A DNA stretch of 64,000 nt from Gnetum montanum (Eukaryota > Streptophyta > Gnetopsida > Gnetales > Gnetaceae). Position numbers and translations under genes: made by a program. The DNA lies in assembly GCA_015680685.1 (NCBI GenBank), contig MNCI01002682.1, forward strand, positions 248,352 to 312,351, given 5' to 3'. The notes under the pieces were generated by a model. It saw only the letters and a list, made by a program, of their open reading frames with translations. It was not told the origin of the DNA and did not search any database. Numbering within the stretch: position 1 is the stretch's first letter; the number at the start of each line of letters is the position of its first letter. Shown one piece after another: positions 1-42,436 of this stretch.

Positions 1-781
1 AGGATCTCCCCCCTGATTGAATGCATGGGCAAGTGTTCAGAAAATGCACCCTAGTTCCCCTGGATCATACACTTGAGGTTTCGTACTTACCATCCTTAGC
101 AATTTAGTTTGTTTGTTATCATCCCATATAGTTGTGATGGTTATCAAATTTTTATCATTGAAGTCCTTAGTTCCTCTTTCTATTGATGTATGATTGTCTT
201 TTAGTATTTCCATTTGTAAGTTCTTAGTTGGGGTCATTTTCTTAGAATGGGAATTAGTAAGTGATTTAGATGTTTCCATGCATGTTTTAGATGATTTTAG
301 GTTCTCGGTTAATGACCATGAGATGTCTTTTGGTTTAGTGGCCCTTGATCTCTCTTGTGCACACACTTCTTTTTCACATTTGTTGTGGAGTGGTGTAATG
401 ACTATGTTGACATTCTAGTAGGTTGGTCCACAATTACATCCTTCTTTGTCAGTAGTAATGCATGGAATTGCCTATCTCTCCACAATGATAAGTTCATCTT
501 TTATGTTTTGCATTGGAGTGGTAATGGGTGTTGGCTCTTGCATAGGATTAGAAGACATTGTTTTGATGAGGAAGGATGTTGCACTAGGTTAGCCTTGTGC
601 TAGTTTTGATGAGCCAGTAGGTCTACGCATTTTGTGCTCATGTGTGGAAACTATCCTAAAGAAATGATGTTTTCGAAACTATGGTTTATATCTAATAGAA
701 TTATCATTTACATGTATGTTCGCAACACAAGTGTCATTCTTCTATTGATGTTGTGATGCCAATCTTTCTTGTGTTGGTGGT
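1..781 (-). pseudogene. Displaced inner part of gypsy element B (left of nested insertion)
   Basis: Minus-strand reading frames (for example 366-37) give a hydrophilic Lys/Thr/Ser-rich peptide like the linker between gag and protease in such elements. The segment continues the gag region found from 6655 rightwards once the nested element at 782-6654 is removed. The GTGGT at 777-781 is one copy of that insertion's target duplication. No protease, RT or integrase motif lies inside the window part. Confidence 0.55.
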
Positions 782-1674
782 TGATGAGTGGCAAGGTACC
801 CCTACACTCAACAATATGAATATGAGCATCTCACGTGCAATCTAGTCAAACTCTGCAGATGGACTAGCTGTGGTATCTAAATAGTTATCCTTAGGTTGCA
901 GTTCGTTTTCTTCCCACCTGGACTAGTATTAGCTTTGTCACGTATGGTTTAGTCCAGAGTGAGGTGTATGATGTGTTCCTATACTAATGCTACTCTTGAA
1001 GATAATGGAAAATAATATTAACTAAGCTAAGAGAGAGAGAGGGTGAGAGAGAATCTAAGCTAGCCTAAGTGTGATGAGCATCTGTTCCTCAATCATCTGT
1101 ACACATCTTGGACCTTATGCATGACTACCACTAGGATTACCAAGCGTAGATCCTAGGTACGCTACTAGGTTACCAAGTAGTCACACTTAAATGCTTGTGA
1201 TCAAGTCGTACTCATTCCGCGTTACTAAGAGATAAGGGTAGAGAGATATTAACTACGAAAGCAATAAAGAACAATAAAAATTAAATAATTAAACTAAGTG
1301 AATGCTGCAATGATGAAGTAATCTCGATCTTTATTTCTGGTCATGTGCGTATCCAAGTACATCACACTCGAATAAGGATGTCGTACAATTACAATCACCA
1401 CACTGCAGGCATGCACTGGGAGAAAAGGGTTGAGAGAAGAACTACTTAAAACAAAACACTTAAAAGAAATTCTCCAAACTAACAACTAATGCCAAAACCA
1501 AGTGAGCTGCCTTTTATTTATAGGCTCACACTGGAACCGCGATATCGCGTACACGATATCGTGGCTAATGCGATATCGGGGGTCCGATATTGAGACCTAT
1601 CAGACTTGGTATCTTGTATCAGGGTTCAGATAATAGGGGTCTAATAATAGGACCTGACAGACCATGACTCATCA
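782..1674 (-). repeat. Element A 3' LTR
   Basis: 893 bp, TGATGAG...CTCATCA on the plus strand. It carries TATTTATA at 1515-1522 (TATAAATA on the element strand) and GATATC at 1541, 1555 and 1572. By eye it is clearly over 90% identical to the right LTR, so the insertion is younger than the element around it. Confidence 0.93.
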
Positions 1675-3608
1675 TACCCCCACGACTGAATAACAACTTG
1701 TCCTTGAGTCAAAGAAAGTGAGGAACAAGTTCAATTGATTACACAGTGGATAGGTATGGGATTATTGACTGACTAGGAATTTATTTATGCCACAGTAGAG
1801 AATTAAACAATATTTGGACACAGACACAAAAGATAAAACTTGTGGAACTCATGAGATTGATACCAGTTTCAAGCTTCTGAGATTGATACCATTGAAGAAG
1901 CGCTTGACATTTCTCCTTGTCTATCCAAGGATTATGAGCCGTCCATGTTGATGTTCCAATGTTTGATGGAGTCGGCACTTCCCATGAACATGGCAGTTGC
2001 AGGAACACTTGATTGGCCTTGACATGTTATGTCACAAATAGCCGTCATTCCTCTTCATAGGCTTGGGCCCTGACCTCTCCACCTTTTGCTTGGATAGATT
2101 ATGCAATAACAGGAGTTCCATGATGGATGCTGAGTGATTATGCCTCCTGTTCTGCATGTTCTGCATGAAGTCATTGGCCTCTGCCTCCCCCTGGTTGTTT
2201 GGTTGCACCTTGAGAAGGTCCTTCTTGTTGTCTTCTTTTAGGGGCCATCTATAATCGCACAAAGATCAATTGTTAGTAAGGTTATTGAAAAAAGTTCAAT
2301 GATTTCATACCTTACTCATTGCCTTTAATAAATGTTGAATTCTTTGCTTAGTTTAATTTTAGAGTTAGAAATTTTTTTTCAAGGAAGTTGCCCTAAAAGT
2401 TTAATGTCGGACCTAGTTTGTTTAGGTGACACATAAAAGGACTTGGTTTTGAGGAACGTTTGATAAAATGATGACAAAGGAAAGAATAGATTTGGCAATG
2501 AAGTATTCAGAGGGTATAAGATGATGTGGTGGTATGCAACAAGTACAAATTGCAAAATTCACGCAAGTGGGTCCTCCCCAAAGCAAGTTCCGACCTATAA
2601 TGCCCTTGCGTAACCACACCTTAAAATGTCCGTAGGTACTAGAAGGGTTAAATGTAATCCATACCAATTTCACAAAACACACACATGTAGATACCACTAG
2701 AATGAGGTAAGAATTCTACGCTATACGAGACACGAGCCACAACTCCATGAATAGTAAGATGAGACGGGGTATAGAAGGGATTGTAGAGATTGGGACATGC
2801 AGTAACTGACCCAGACACAATGAATCCTACATGTAAATCATGATTAATGTGTCATTAACCCATCGTTCCAAGATCAGGACCAAGTCCATTCCTCTAATCA
2901 GTGACACCGCATTGTTTTATCCCATGATGAGCAACTATGAGAGTACCAGAATAACAAAGCGTATGATCACTTGGCATTTTGTTCAAGGGAGGAGTGATTT
3001 TTGCTTTGTGGCACTTCCTTTGTTTTTTTTTTCTCTTTTTTTTTTTTTTTGATTACTAAATCCAGAGAAGCCACCAACCTTCAGGCATGGGTGCATGCCT
3101 TTCCAGTGGGATCCCCTAAAATAGCATTGGATTTTTTAGTGCCTTTTTTATTACTTTTACTCCCATTTTTTGTTAGATCTATAAGGATCTTAGTACAACC
3201 ACGTTGCATAATAACTCCCACAGACGTCACCAAAGAGAATTCGCAAGTCCCCTTGATGTCACACCCTAATCATTCCCTCTTGATCCATCCTTCTTCATTC
3301 CAGGTACAATGAACACAAAATTAATTTTAAGTTTTAAGAATGTCAAGAATATCACTGTACCCTCGAACAGAACTTCTTATTTGTAGAATGGATGAGTGGG
3401 TGTAATGGGCTCACTGTCCAAATAATTGACCACTCGAGACTTGATAACATAGAACACACCTCAACCAATGAGCCACATGAGTGTTTTATTCGTAGATGAG
3501 ATTACTTATAAAAAGATAAAAAGATAAAAAAAGTAACAAAAAAGAGATTGAAAAATGAAAAACTGGAAAACAAAAAGTTGTAAAATTAAAGAAAATGGAA
3601 AATATTTA
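1675..3608 (-). other. Non-coding interior of element A
   Basis: About 1.9 kb between the gag end and the 3' LTR. The short frames here match no pol domain I recognise. It includes T-rich runs near 3020-3050. This is where protease, RT and integrase would sit in a full element. Confidence 0.7.
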
Positions 3609-3624
3609 TTAATCCTGCTTGTTA

Positions 3625-5610
3625 TTAAAATGGGGAATAACCCCCATAACCAAATGGTTGAGCATGGCAAGGATTAATAAATGAAAGATGAGGATCCTTG
3701 CAGGTTGGAAATATTGAAACTCGGTCACACTTACCCCATTGGGGTTCACACACTTGATTATAGTAAGCATAGTGGGGCAATTTATGTGATGTATTTCTTG
3801 GATAAAGGGTTGACCCACTATGATATTTGAGACCGTAAGATGGTATGCAAGGATCAAGGTGTCGCCCTCCATGGCTATGTTCATTGGGCCATATGGTTGT
3901 TGGAGTGTTAATTGGTGGCCCTGATGAAGTTACATGAGGTGCCCAATTTGAAGAGAAGGATGCACCACAGTGTAGGACTTGTGCTGAGTTGGAGAAAGCA
4001 GTGGCCATGGAACTATGTTGTCCCTTCTTATGGTCATGTCTAAAGAAGGGACGCTTTCGATGTTGAGGAGGCCTCTCACTGCTATTGGCAATAGTAGCAC
4101 AAGTAACGTTCGTGGGTTGTTGTTGTGGCGCAGACACTTCAAGAACAGTTGGTGGCAATGTAGAAGGAGGGAAAGGATGAGAATGTTGAAATTTAGAAGA
4201 AGTGTAAGGTACACAAGGCAGTGGTTGTGTTGAGGACATGGGCTGATAGTACTGAGGAGAATAATAATGCGATAAGATAGAGTATGTTGACCCAGTTGGG
4301 GAAACAGGATGTTGGACTAGATAAGCATTTGGATTCGGATGGTATGAAGCGTATCTCCAGTTTAGGGATGGCTTCCTCCACGACTGGGATTGTTGCCACT
4401 ATGATCGAACACAGTATCTCTGTATGAACTCTGGGCGTAACGTGCTTCCCCAATGCTCATATAAATGTAACAATATTGGGCATTGGCCCTTGGAGTGATT
4501 GTACAAGCAAATGTTGCATTCATACATATGATTGGTAGTTGAGCTCTTACTTCCTTCATCCCTTTTTTCTGATTGTCTAATGATATTTTGTCCTATTTCT
4601 CATGTTGTCAAAACTCTATCTCCAATAATATTGATATATTCTCCACACTTTTTATGCATCCATTCCAGCATCTTATTGATCTTTGCCTCGATTTCCTCTA
4701 ATGATTGTTGTACTAGCAAAGATGGTTCTTCCTCCTTGAGATAGGTTGATTTCTCCTTTTTGTGATTATGGACCTTTGTTAAGTTGAGGTTTTGGTCCTG
4801 TTGATGTTTTTTAACACTCTCCCATCTAGCCATTTCTCCTTCTTCTTTTCCTACCCACTTAATAAGCTCTTGAAATTGATGGGTTCATAGTTTGTATAGT
4901 TGACCTTGGGCATACATCCCTAGGGTCTCTCTTGTTTCATCACGAAGCCCATCAATGATATGGTACATTAGCCTTTCCTTAGAGAACTCATGGCCTAAAC
5001 AATTGTTTAACAGTGCATAATATCTTTCTAAGGCCATGTCCAAGGGTTCATGTTGTGCTTGTTTCGACTCTTGGATTTTTTTCCTCAAGGTCGGCACTCT
5101 TGCGTAGGTTTGATATTTTTCGTTAAAGAGCTCTACCATTGTTGGCCAACGTTGTATTGAATTTGGTTTTAATGATCTATACCATACTTTTGCTTGGCTA
5201 ATGAGTGTCATAGGAAAGAGCTTGAGTTTTTGCCAACTATCATCAATGTTGTTCCATGCACAGGCATCATAGAAGGCTTGTAAATGTTGTTGCAGATCTA
5301 AGTTATAGCCTCTTGAAAAATTGGAAAATTTATTTAAATCGAGCCTGGGTAGGCGGCTCTCTTTACAATGCCTACGGGAGATTCAAATAGCCTCTTGTAT
5401 TTGCATTAGGCTTGTAGTGGCCAATAGGGGTTCATCATCATCAAGTAAGTTATGCTTTCGTGTGTTGGGATGATGCTGCCTTCGTTTATGTTTATAAGAA
5501 ATCCCCACCTCAAATTGCATACTCCAATCTTCATTGTCATATAATTCATCGGTTCTCCAATGAATTTCTTCACTAGGTATGACATTATCATAGTCTTGTA
5601 GGAGAGGCAT
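3625..5610 (-). pseudogene. Element A gag-like frame, with stops
   Basis: Frames at 5610-5383, 5211-4885, 4833-4600 and 4239-3625 line up as one gag. MPLLQDYDNV opens it; WYRSLKPNSIQRW, FNEKYQTYARV and ERYYALLNNCLGH are retrotransposon gag (capsid) motifs; IIDGLRDETRETLGMYAQG follows. A cysteine cluster, CNICLYNHSKGQC (about 4475), resembles a zinc knuckle. The last 200 residues are rich in Pro, Ser, His and Gln. A few stops and frame breaks separate the blocks, so this copy is probably dead, though only lightly damaged. Confidence 0.75.
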
Positions 5611-5732
5611 GGTTGTGCAATTGTGTGTGAATTTATATGTGACTTTTTGTAATTATTTCTTCCTAAAAGATATATCGTTAATTCCTATACAGCGACCTTG
5701 TATGATATAACTAACCTAGATAACTAGCACCG

Positions 5733-5750
5733 TCCCCGGCAACGGTGCCA
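5733..5750 (-). promoter_or_regulatory. Primer binding site, tRNA-Asp, element A
   Basis: The plus strand reads TCCCCGGCAACGGTGCCA, the 3' end of plant tRNA-Asp(GUC) with CCA apart from one base. It is one base from the LTR and fixes the direction of the element as minus. Confidence 0.9.
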
Positions 5751-5751
5751 A

Positions 5752-6654
5752 TGATGAGTGGCGAGGTACCCCTACACTCAACCATACGAATACAAACGTC
5801 TCACACGCGATCTGGTCGAACTCCGCAAACAAACTAGCTGTGGTATCTAGATAGTTATCCTTAGGTCGCAGTTTGCTGTCTTCCCACTTGGACTAGTATT
5901 AGCTTTGTCACGTATGGTTTAGTCCAGAGTGAGGTGTATGATGTGTTCCTATATTAATGCTACTCCTGAAGATAATGGAAAATAATATTAACTAAGATAA
6001 GAGAGAGAGAGTGAGAGAGAATCAAAGCTAGCCTAAGTGCGATGAGCATCCGTTCCTCAATCATCCGTACACATCTTGGACCTCGTGCACGACTACCACT
6101 AGGATTACCAAATGTAGATCCTAGGTACGCTACTGGGTTACCAAGTAGTCACACTTAAATGCTCGTGATCAAGTCGTACTCATTCCACGTTACTAAGAGA
6201 TAAGGGTAGAGAGATATTAACTACGAAAGCAATAAAGAACAATAAAAATTAAATAATTAAACTAAGTAAATGCTGCAATGATGAAGTAATCTCGATCTTT
6301 ATTTCCAGTCATGTGCATGTCCAAGTACATCACACTCAAATAAGGATGTCGTATAATTACAATCACCACACTGTGGGCATGCATTGGGAGAAAAGGGTTG
6401 AGAGAAGAACTACTTAAAATAAAACACTTAAAAAGAAATTCTCCAAACTAAGAACTAATGCCAAAACCAAGTGTGCTACCTTTTATTTATAGGCTCACAC
6501 TGGAACCGCGATATCACGTACATGATATCGCAGCTGCGATATCGGGGGTCTGATAGTAGGGGTCCGATATCAGGACCTATCAGACTTGGTATCTTGTATC
6601 AGGGGTCAGATAACAAGGGTCCAATAACAAGACTTGACAGACCATGACTCATCA
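5752..6654 (-). repeat. Element A 5' LTR
   Basis: 903 bp. On the element strand the U3 is only about 160 bp (6654 to the TATA box at 6491-6484), leaving a long R-U5 of about 730 bp. The U3 is made largely of a 14-bp repeat with GATATC or a variant at 6510, 6524, 6538, 6552 and 6566. Confidence 0.93.
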
Positions 6655-6902
6655 GTGGTGGTGACATATGGTGGAGGAAAGTATAACAATATTGAGGATG
6701 TCATGGAGGATAAGAGATTTGAGATGGTGATCCCATACGAGATGTTGTAGGTTGATGATATTTGAGAGAGTGATAGTAGTGATTCAATGTAAAACAAGTA
6801 GAACCATTTGGAGAAACAGGTTGTTGAACATAGTAGTTATGGGTCTAGCTAGCAATAAGGGTATTGTTGGTTTATTGATGGCATCCCCCATGACTGTGGG
6901 TT

Positions 6903-8540
6903 TTACCACTCTGATTGATAGTGATTTTGAGGGTGATAAGAAGTCTCATTAGGATAGTATGGTTGGTTGTAGAAGTGTCTACAATTACCTTGTGAATAAG
7001 ATAATTTTCTAGGAATTTGCTTTTGTACAAACTTGGGATTCAAAGCAAAAGCCCAATACTCATGTAGATATAACATGACTGGGCAATAGCCCTTTGGATG
7101 GTCATATAGGCAAATGTCACATCCATTATCCTCTTCTATTGTTGAGTCTTTAGCTTCTTCTCCTATAGTTATTTTCCCTTTTTGCCGATAAGTATTCCTA
7201 TTTGTTTGTTTGGTCTTTTTCCTCTTCTTGTTTTTCTTACTTGATTCGTGTTGTGCCACCTTCTCCTCTATGGTTTTCACATAGGTTGTCACTTTTTCAT
7301 TCATCAACTCCCACATCTTATCTACCCTTACTTCAAGCTTAGCGATAGACCTTTGTATTGGAAAGGTTTGTTGTGAAATCACCTTGTCAAGAGCTACCTC
7401 TTTTTTCTCATCATAGATATGAACCCCCTTCTTTTGAAGAGTTGCATCCTAGTTATATTCCTCTATATTCACTGGTTTACATAGCTCTCCTTCTTCTTTT
7501 GCCACCTGCTCGATTAGCCTTTGTATCTGATGGGCTTTCAATTCAAATATCCAACCTTGGGCATAAATCCCAAGGGTCTCTCTCGTTTGGTTATGAAGTC
7601 CATCTATGATGTGAAAAAGTTGTTCTTTTTGAGAGAAATCATGGCTTAGACATCTATGTAGTAGTAAATAGTATCTATCCAAGGCCACGTCCAAAGATTC
7701 ATCTTTTTCTTGCATCCATCCTTGGATTTGTTTTCTCAAATTGGACACTCTCGCATAGGTTTGGTATTTCTTGTTGAAGGGTTTTAGCATTGTAAACCAT
7801 TGATGGATTAAATTTGGTTCCAACAATCTATACCAACTTCAACTTCATCTATTAGTGTCCTAAGAAAGAGCTTAAGCTTTTGCCACTCTCGATGTTCTGT
7901 AAGGCACAGGCATCATGGAAGGCTTGTAAGTGAAGTTGTGGATCAAAGTTATAGCCTCCCACAAATTTAGGGATGTTATTCATATCAAGCTTTTTGATGC
8001 GACTTTTCCTTTGATGCCTGTGGGGTATTCTAACTACCTTTGTCATCTGCATCCTGCTCCTAATAGCCAACAAGGGTTCATCATCATCAGACATGTCATG
8101 GTGATGATTTCTATTTCTATTTGTCTAATTATGATGATCTCATCTATGCTCACTTTGATGATCTCATCTATTCCTATTTCTATCATCATCTTGACTTCTT
8201 AGTTTATCTCTATTTCTATACCTACGTTCATCTTTGTTAGAACTAAATGTTGAAGAGGAAGAGGAAGATGGAGAACTATTTGTCCCTTGATGTATCTCTT
8301 CTAAGTTTGAAAGAGGTCCTAGGCCTTGAGGCCCTCTTTGTTCTAGGACTTACCCCATCTCCTCTAGGATTGTTTGCATTAGTTGAACATAGTCTTTGAG
8401 TGTAGTAAGGGTCTAATTGAGCATATGAAATCCTTGCTTGTGGTTGTTTACTCCAGTTTTCCTCAATATAGGTCCTATCATTTCTCCTACTAGTGTTTTC
8501 ATCATATGATGCATTATTGATCTTATGTGAAGAAGACACA
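6903..8540 (-). pseudogene. Element B gag fragments
   Basis: In element order: 8539-8276 (MSSSHKINN, N-terminus), 8094-7852 (GGYNFDPQLHLQAFHDACAL), 7826-7449 (FNKKYQTYARV, DRYYLLLHRCLSH, IIDGLHNQTRETLGIYAQG, QVAKEEGEL) and 7382-6903, with a Lys-rich stretch and CDICLYDHPKGYC. All match the gag of element E. Stops and frame changes separate the pieces, so no full gag can be made. Confidence 0.8.
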
Positions 8541-8656
8541 ATTTTAACGTGTGTGACTCAATATTTTCTGAAAGATAAATTGTTAATACCTTAACAGTGA
8601 TCGTTTATGATACAACTAATCTATATAACTGGCACCATCCTCGACAAAGGCACCAA

Positions 8657-9599
8657 TGATGAGCAGCAGGTACCCCTACGTCCAACCATATGAATCACAA
8701 GCGTTCACACACAATCTAATCAAATTTCATGGATGGGACTAGTTGTGGCATCTAGATTGTTAAGCATTCATTGTAGAACGTTGTCTTCCCACTCAAACTA
8801 GTGGTAGCTTTGTCATGTATGGTTTAGTCCAAAGTAAGGCATATGATAATTGATGTTGTTAGGCCCTAATTACTCCTAGTGAACATAAAGTAAATGAAGT
8901 GATTTCTAAATCTAAGAAACAGTAAACAAATCTAATCTAGCCTAGAGCGATGAGCATCTGGTCCTAGCTTACTATACACGTCTTCAGCTCATGTAACCAT
9001 TACTAGGTTACCATGCACTATGCTATTGCCAGAACCAAGCTATAACACTACTAGGATTATCAAATGATTACACTTAAACGCTCGTAATCAGTCATGCTCA
9101 TTCTGCTTTACTAATGAACAAGAAAGTAAAGTATTTGAAAATGTAAATGATTAAACTAAGAAAACAATAAAAACTATGTTAAGTAAAACAGTAAAAGTAA
9201 GTGGATGTTGCAATGATGAAAAGCTATCTGAATCTTTATTTCCAGACATGAACTATGCCCAAGTACACTTCACTCAAATAAAGATTACATACAACTGCTC
9301 AACACCACACTACGGACATTCACTCTATCACTAAAACTACAAAAACAAATTGCAAGAATCTACCTAATGATGGAATGAAAGTTCTTTGGATCATGTGCCC
9401 AAGTGGTGTATTTATAGAGGCAAGCACACATCTTGCGATATCGTTGATACGATAACATATCATGGAATACAATATTGCATCTACAACATTGTAGCTACGA
9501 TATCATTTGTGGACAAAAGATTAACTTTTTTGCAAACAGATGCATTAAGTCATCTGCCTCAATACGACTACATCAATGTAGCCAATTGATGCTTCATCA
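8657..9599 (-). repeat. Element B 5' LTR
   Basis: 943 bp, related to the LTRs of A, D and E and to the solo LTR at 49.7 kb. TATTTATA is at 9409-9416 (TATAAATA on the element strand). GATATC occurs at 9437 and 9499, and GATAAC at 9451. The U3 is about 183 bp. Confidence 0.8.
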
Positions 9600-12020
9600 G
9601 CAAGCTAAACCACTATCTAATACAATATGCTGAAATGTTGCTCAAGTTTAAACATTTTTATGTTATTGTTGTTCTAAGTCAAAAACACTTTCATTTTATT
9701 ATACTTTTTAAGAACATAGTATAGCTTACATTACATTGCAAGAAAAGGCAAAATCATAATGTAAAAAGTGGAATTAATAAAAGTTTTGGTGATCAAGTTT
9801 TGCAATAGAAGGTAAGTAAATGCATGCTAGATTTAAATGAACTGAAACATAATGTGGGTAAATTTGAGTCAAAGTGGAATTGGTGTATAAAAATTATAGT
9901 TAAGAGTTTTGAGAAGTTTATGAATGAAGTAGTTTCATCATTCATTCTTGAAAATTGGAATCATTCATAAATTGGAAACATAATTTGTATTTATTAATTT
10001 TAATATTCCAAAAAAAGTCTTGTTATTTCATTTTAAATTGCATGCACACATGTATATATATGTATGTGCATGTGTGGTTTTTTTTTTTTTAATTAAAGAG
10101 AAATATTATAACTTACACATATTGTGAATGGGAAATTCAACTCAAACTTGGTCATTCAAAATTTTTATGATAGCTAATGTTACTTGTCAAATACACACAA
10201 GTTGTTCTACATACACTACATTTTAATGGCACATTGTGGGGCTAATCTTAATCTAAATTCTCACACACATAGATAGTACCTATGTAAATTGAAACTTGAT
10301 ATCTCCATTATAACATAACAATAACCATATGACATATGAACCTTCCACAAATGTCTTAAAGTCATTAATTTGTTGACACAATCAAATGCTAGGAACACAA
10401 AATGAAATAATAGGAAAAATATTTAAACTTGTCATCAAAATCACTAATAATTTATTTAAGCTAGTAACGTAATTTCTCTATCAATGATTGTAAGTTGTAA
10501 GCTTAAGTAATTTTAAGCTTAAACTATGAGTAATTTTACCAATTTGTTGATTAGAAGTAAATTGATTTAAATGCATCAAAGATATTCTTGACAATATTTC
10601 AACTTTATTGTTCTAGGATTGTCAAAATATTCTTAACAACCAATAAACTTTTTAAGATTGAATGATTCAAAGATTTTAAAAGAAACTCTAGCTACATAGG
10701 TCGCTATCTTCATTCTAAGGAAAATATTTGTGTGTGAAAAAGAAGATAGTAAAGTGCAATACCAACTCGTCCTTCAAAACGATATGCAGCTGCAAATATA
10801 ATCTTTCCATAATCAATCCTGCTTACTTTTAGTTGTTTTATAAGGATTTGAAAGCTTAACTGATTAATCCCTTGTCTATGACTAAAAACATCTCTAAAAC
10901 TCATTTTATTTTATAATATTTTTATTTCATTAATATTACTAAATTTTAAAATATCACTGAATTCTGTTCGTTTTTTTTTCACAAGTATTGCGACTGAAAC
11001 TAGATAATATTTTATTGTGTCCATTGTAGACCCAAGATATATGTTGGAACAACTCAGTTTCAGCCATTTTTTAAAAAATTATATTCTTATAACTCAGTAT
11101 AACCTGCTAGGATCAAACCTAATTGAATTCTAATTTTTCATGCTGCTCTCACTCAGTAAACAAGCAATCACAAATATGATTTCTGAAATTATTGTTTGCT
11201 TTGAAAACAAAATGCCAATTATAAATGACACAAATTATCGCTAGGTGACCGGCAGTACTAGCGCACTGCTGTCCATGTATTAGATAAAATAAACAAGACT
11301 CGGTAAAAATATCTCATCCATTTCTTTCAAGATAAGCAATGCAACTTTGTTTTAACTTGGACCATCAGATACATAGAGAATGTAATTCGTGTAGTCCCTA
11401 GTTTTATACATCACTGCATTTCATTGACTCAGTGAATCATAAATTCAAAATCTCGCTTTTCCAGTGTTCTATAGGCTTAGGTGTTAAGATCGTGGACTGC
11501 TTCCCCTGAAAATCAAGTAAACATGACTTTCATGAAATCTACGATAAACTATAAACTAAACAACATACAATAAGTTGATTGTTTGATTTTATCCACAACT
11601 ATTTTCAGGAAGGTAAACTTCATCCACAGACCAGAGATATTTTAACATGGTTTTGTGTTAATGACAACTATAAACTTTTACAATACAAGAAAATAATAAG
11701 GTGTTCATCTTAAAGCATTAAATGCATTTCCTGAAAAGATCCAAATTCAAAATAGCATTGCCATCACCAAGCTCAGGGTGAGACTTGGACACACCTTCAG
11801 ATGCACGCGAAATGAAACATCTATTAGTCTAAAAATTGCATTTTTAAACAGAACTCATAGTACCAGCTCTAATTATTTCAACAAAGTAAGATCTATTACC
11901 AATGCATGTTTTTAAGACTTCAGCTGTGCATTGTAGGTTAAATCGCAACATGTTATATTGACATATAAGATTTGTGTAAAACAAGTAACTAAAACTTGTC
12001 CTCCAGAGCCTCTATGATTT
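9600..12020. other. AT-rich spacer between element B and the beta-amylase 3' end
   Basis: About 2.4 kb with no convincing gene. The minus-strand frame at 10904-10710 (64 residues) has no recognised motif. Simple AT tracts and a T run at about 10078 are present. The amylase polyadenylation signal should lie here but none stands out. Confidence 0.6.
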
Positions 12021-12027
12021 GCACTAC

Positions 12028-42436
<30,409 letters not shown>

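Larger units (their letters stand above)
782..6654 (-). mobile_element. Element A: complete non-autonomous gypsy-type LTR element (gag only)
   Basis: LTRs at 782-1674 and 5752-6654 both begin TGATGAG and end CTCATCA. A 5-bp target duplication GTGGT flanks the whole element at 777-781 and 6655-6659. A primer site matching the 3' end of plant tRNA-Asp lies at 5733-5750, one base inside the right LTR, so the element reads on the minus strand. A G-rich polypurine tract (complement of TACCCCCAC) abuts the left LTR. The 4.1-kb interior holds gag-like frames and nothing resembling protease, RT, RNase H or integrase. This layout matches TR-GAG-type elements, which need a relative for pol. Confidence 0.9.
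6655..9599 (-). mobile_element. Element B: older gypsy element, 5' part (LTR plus gag)
   Basis: The 5' LTR is at 8657-9599, with gag to its left on the minus strand. It continues left of the nested element A at 1-781 and probably beyond the window. The LTR starts TGATGAGCAG, ends TTCATCA, and is followed by GCAAG at 9600-9604. The primer site beside it (about 8638-8655) is a decayed tRNA-Asp match. Lower LTR similarity and more gag damage than in A indicate greater age, in line with the nesting. Confidence 0.8.

Noticed and set aside
37-366. 109-residue minus frame at the window start as a host gene
   Set aside because: Its position and Lys/Thr/Ser-rich text fit the gag-protease linker of element B once element A is removed.
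3001-3312. Hydrophobic Phe/Leu-rich plus frame as a small membrane protein
   Set aside because: It arises from T-rich low-complexity sequence inside element A, antisense to the element.
6510-6571. CRISPR-like array (regular 14-bp repeats)
   Set aside because: Unit too short, no spacers, plant LTR context; it is a promoter minisatellite.
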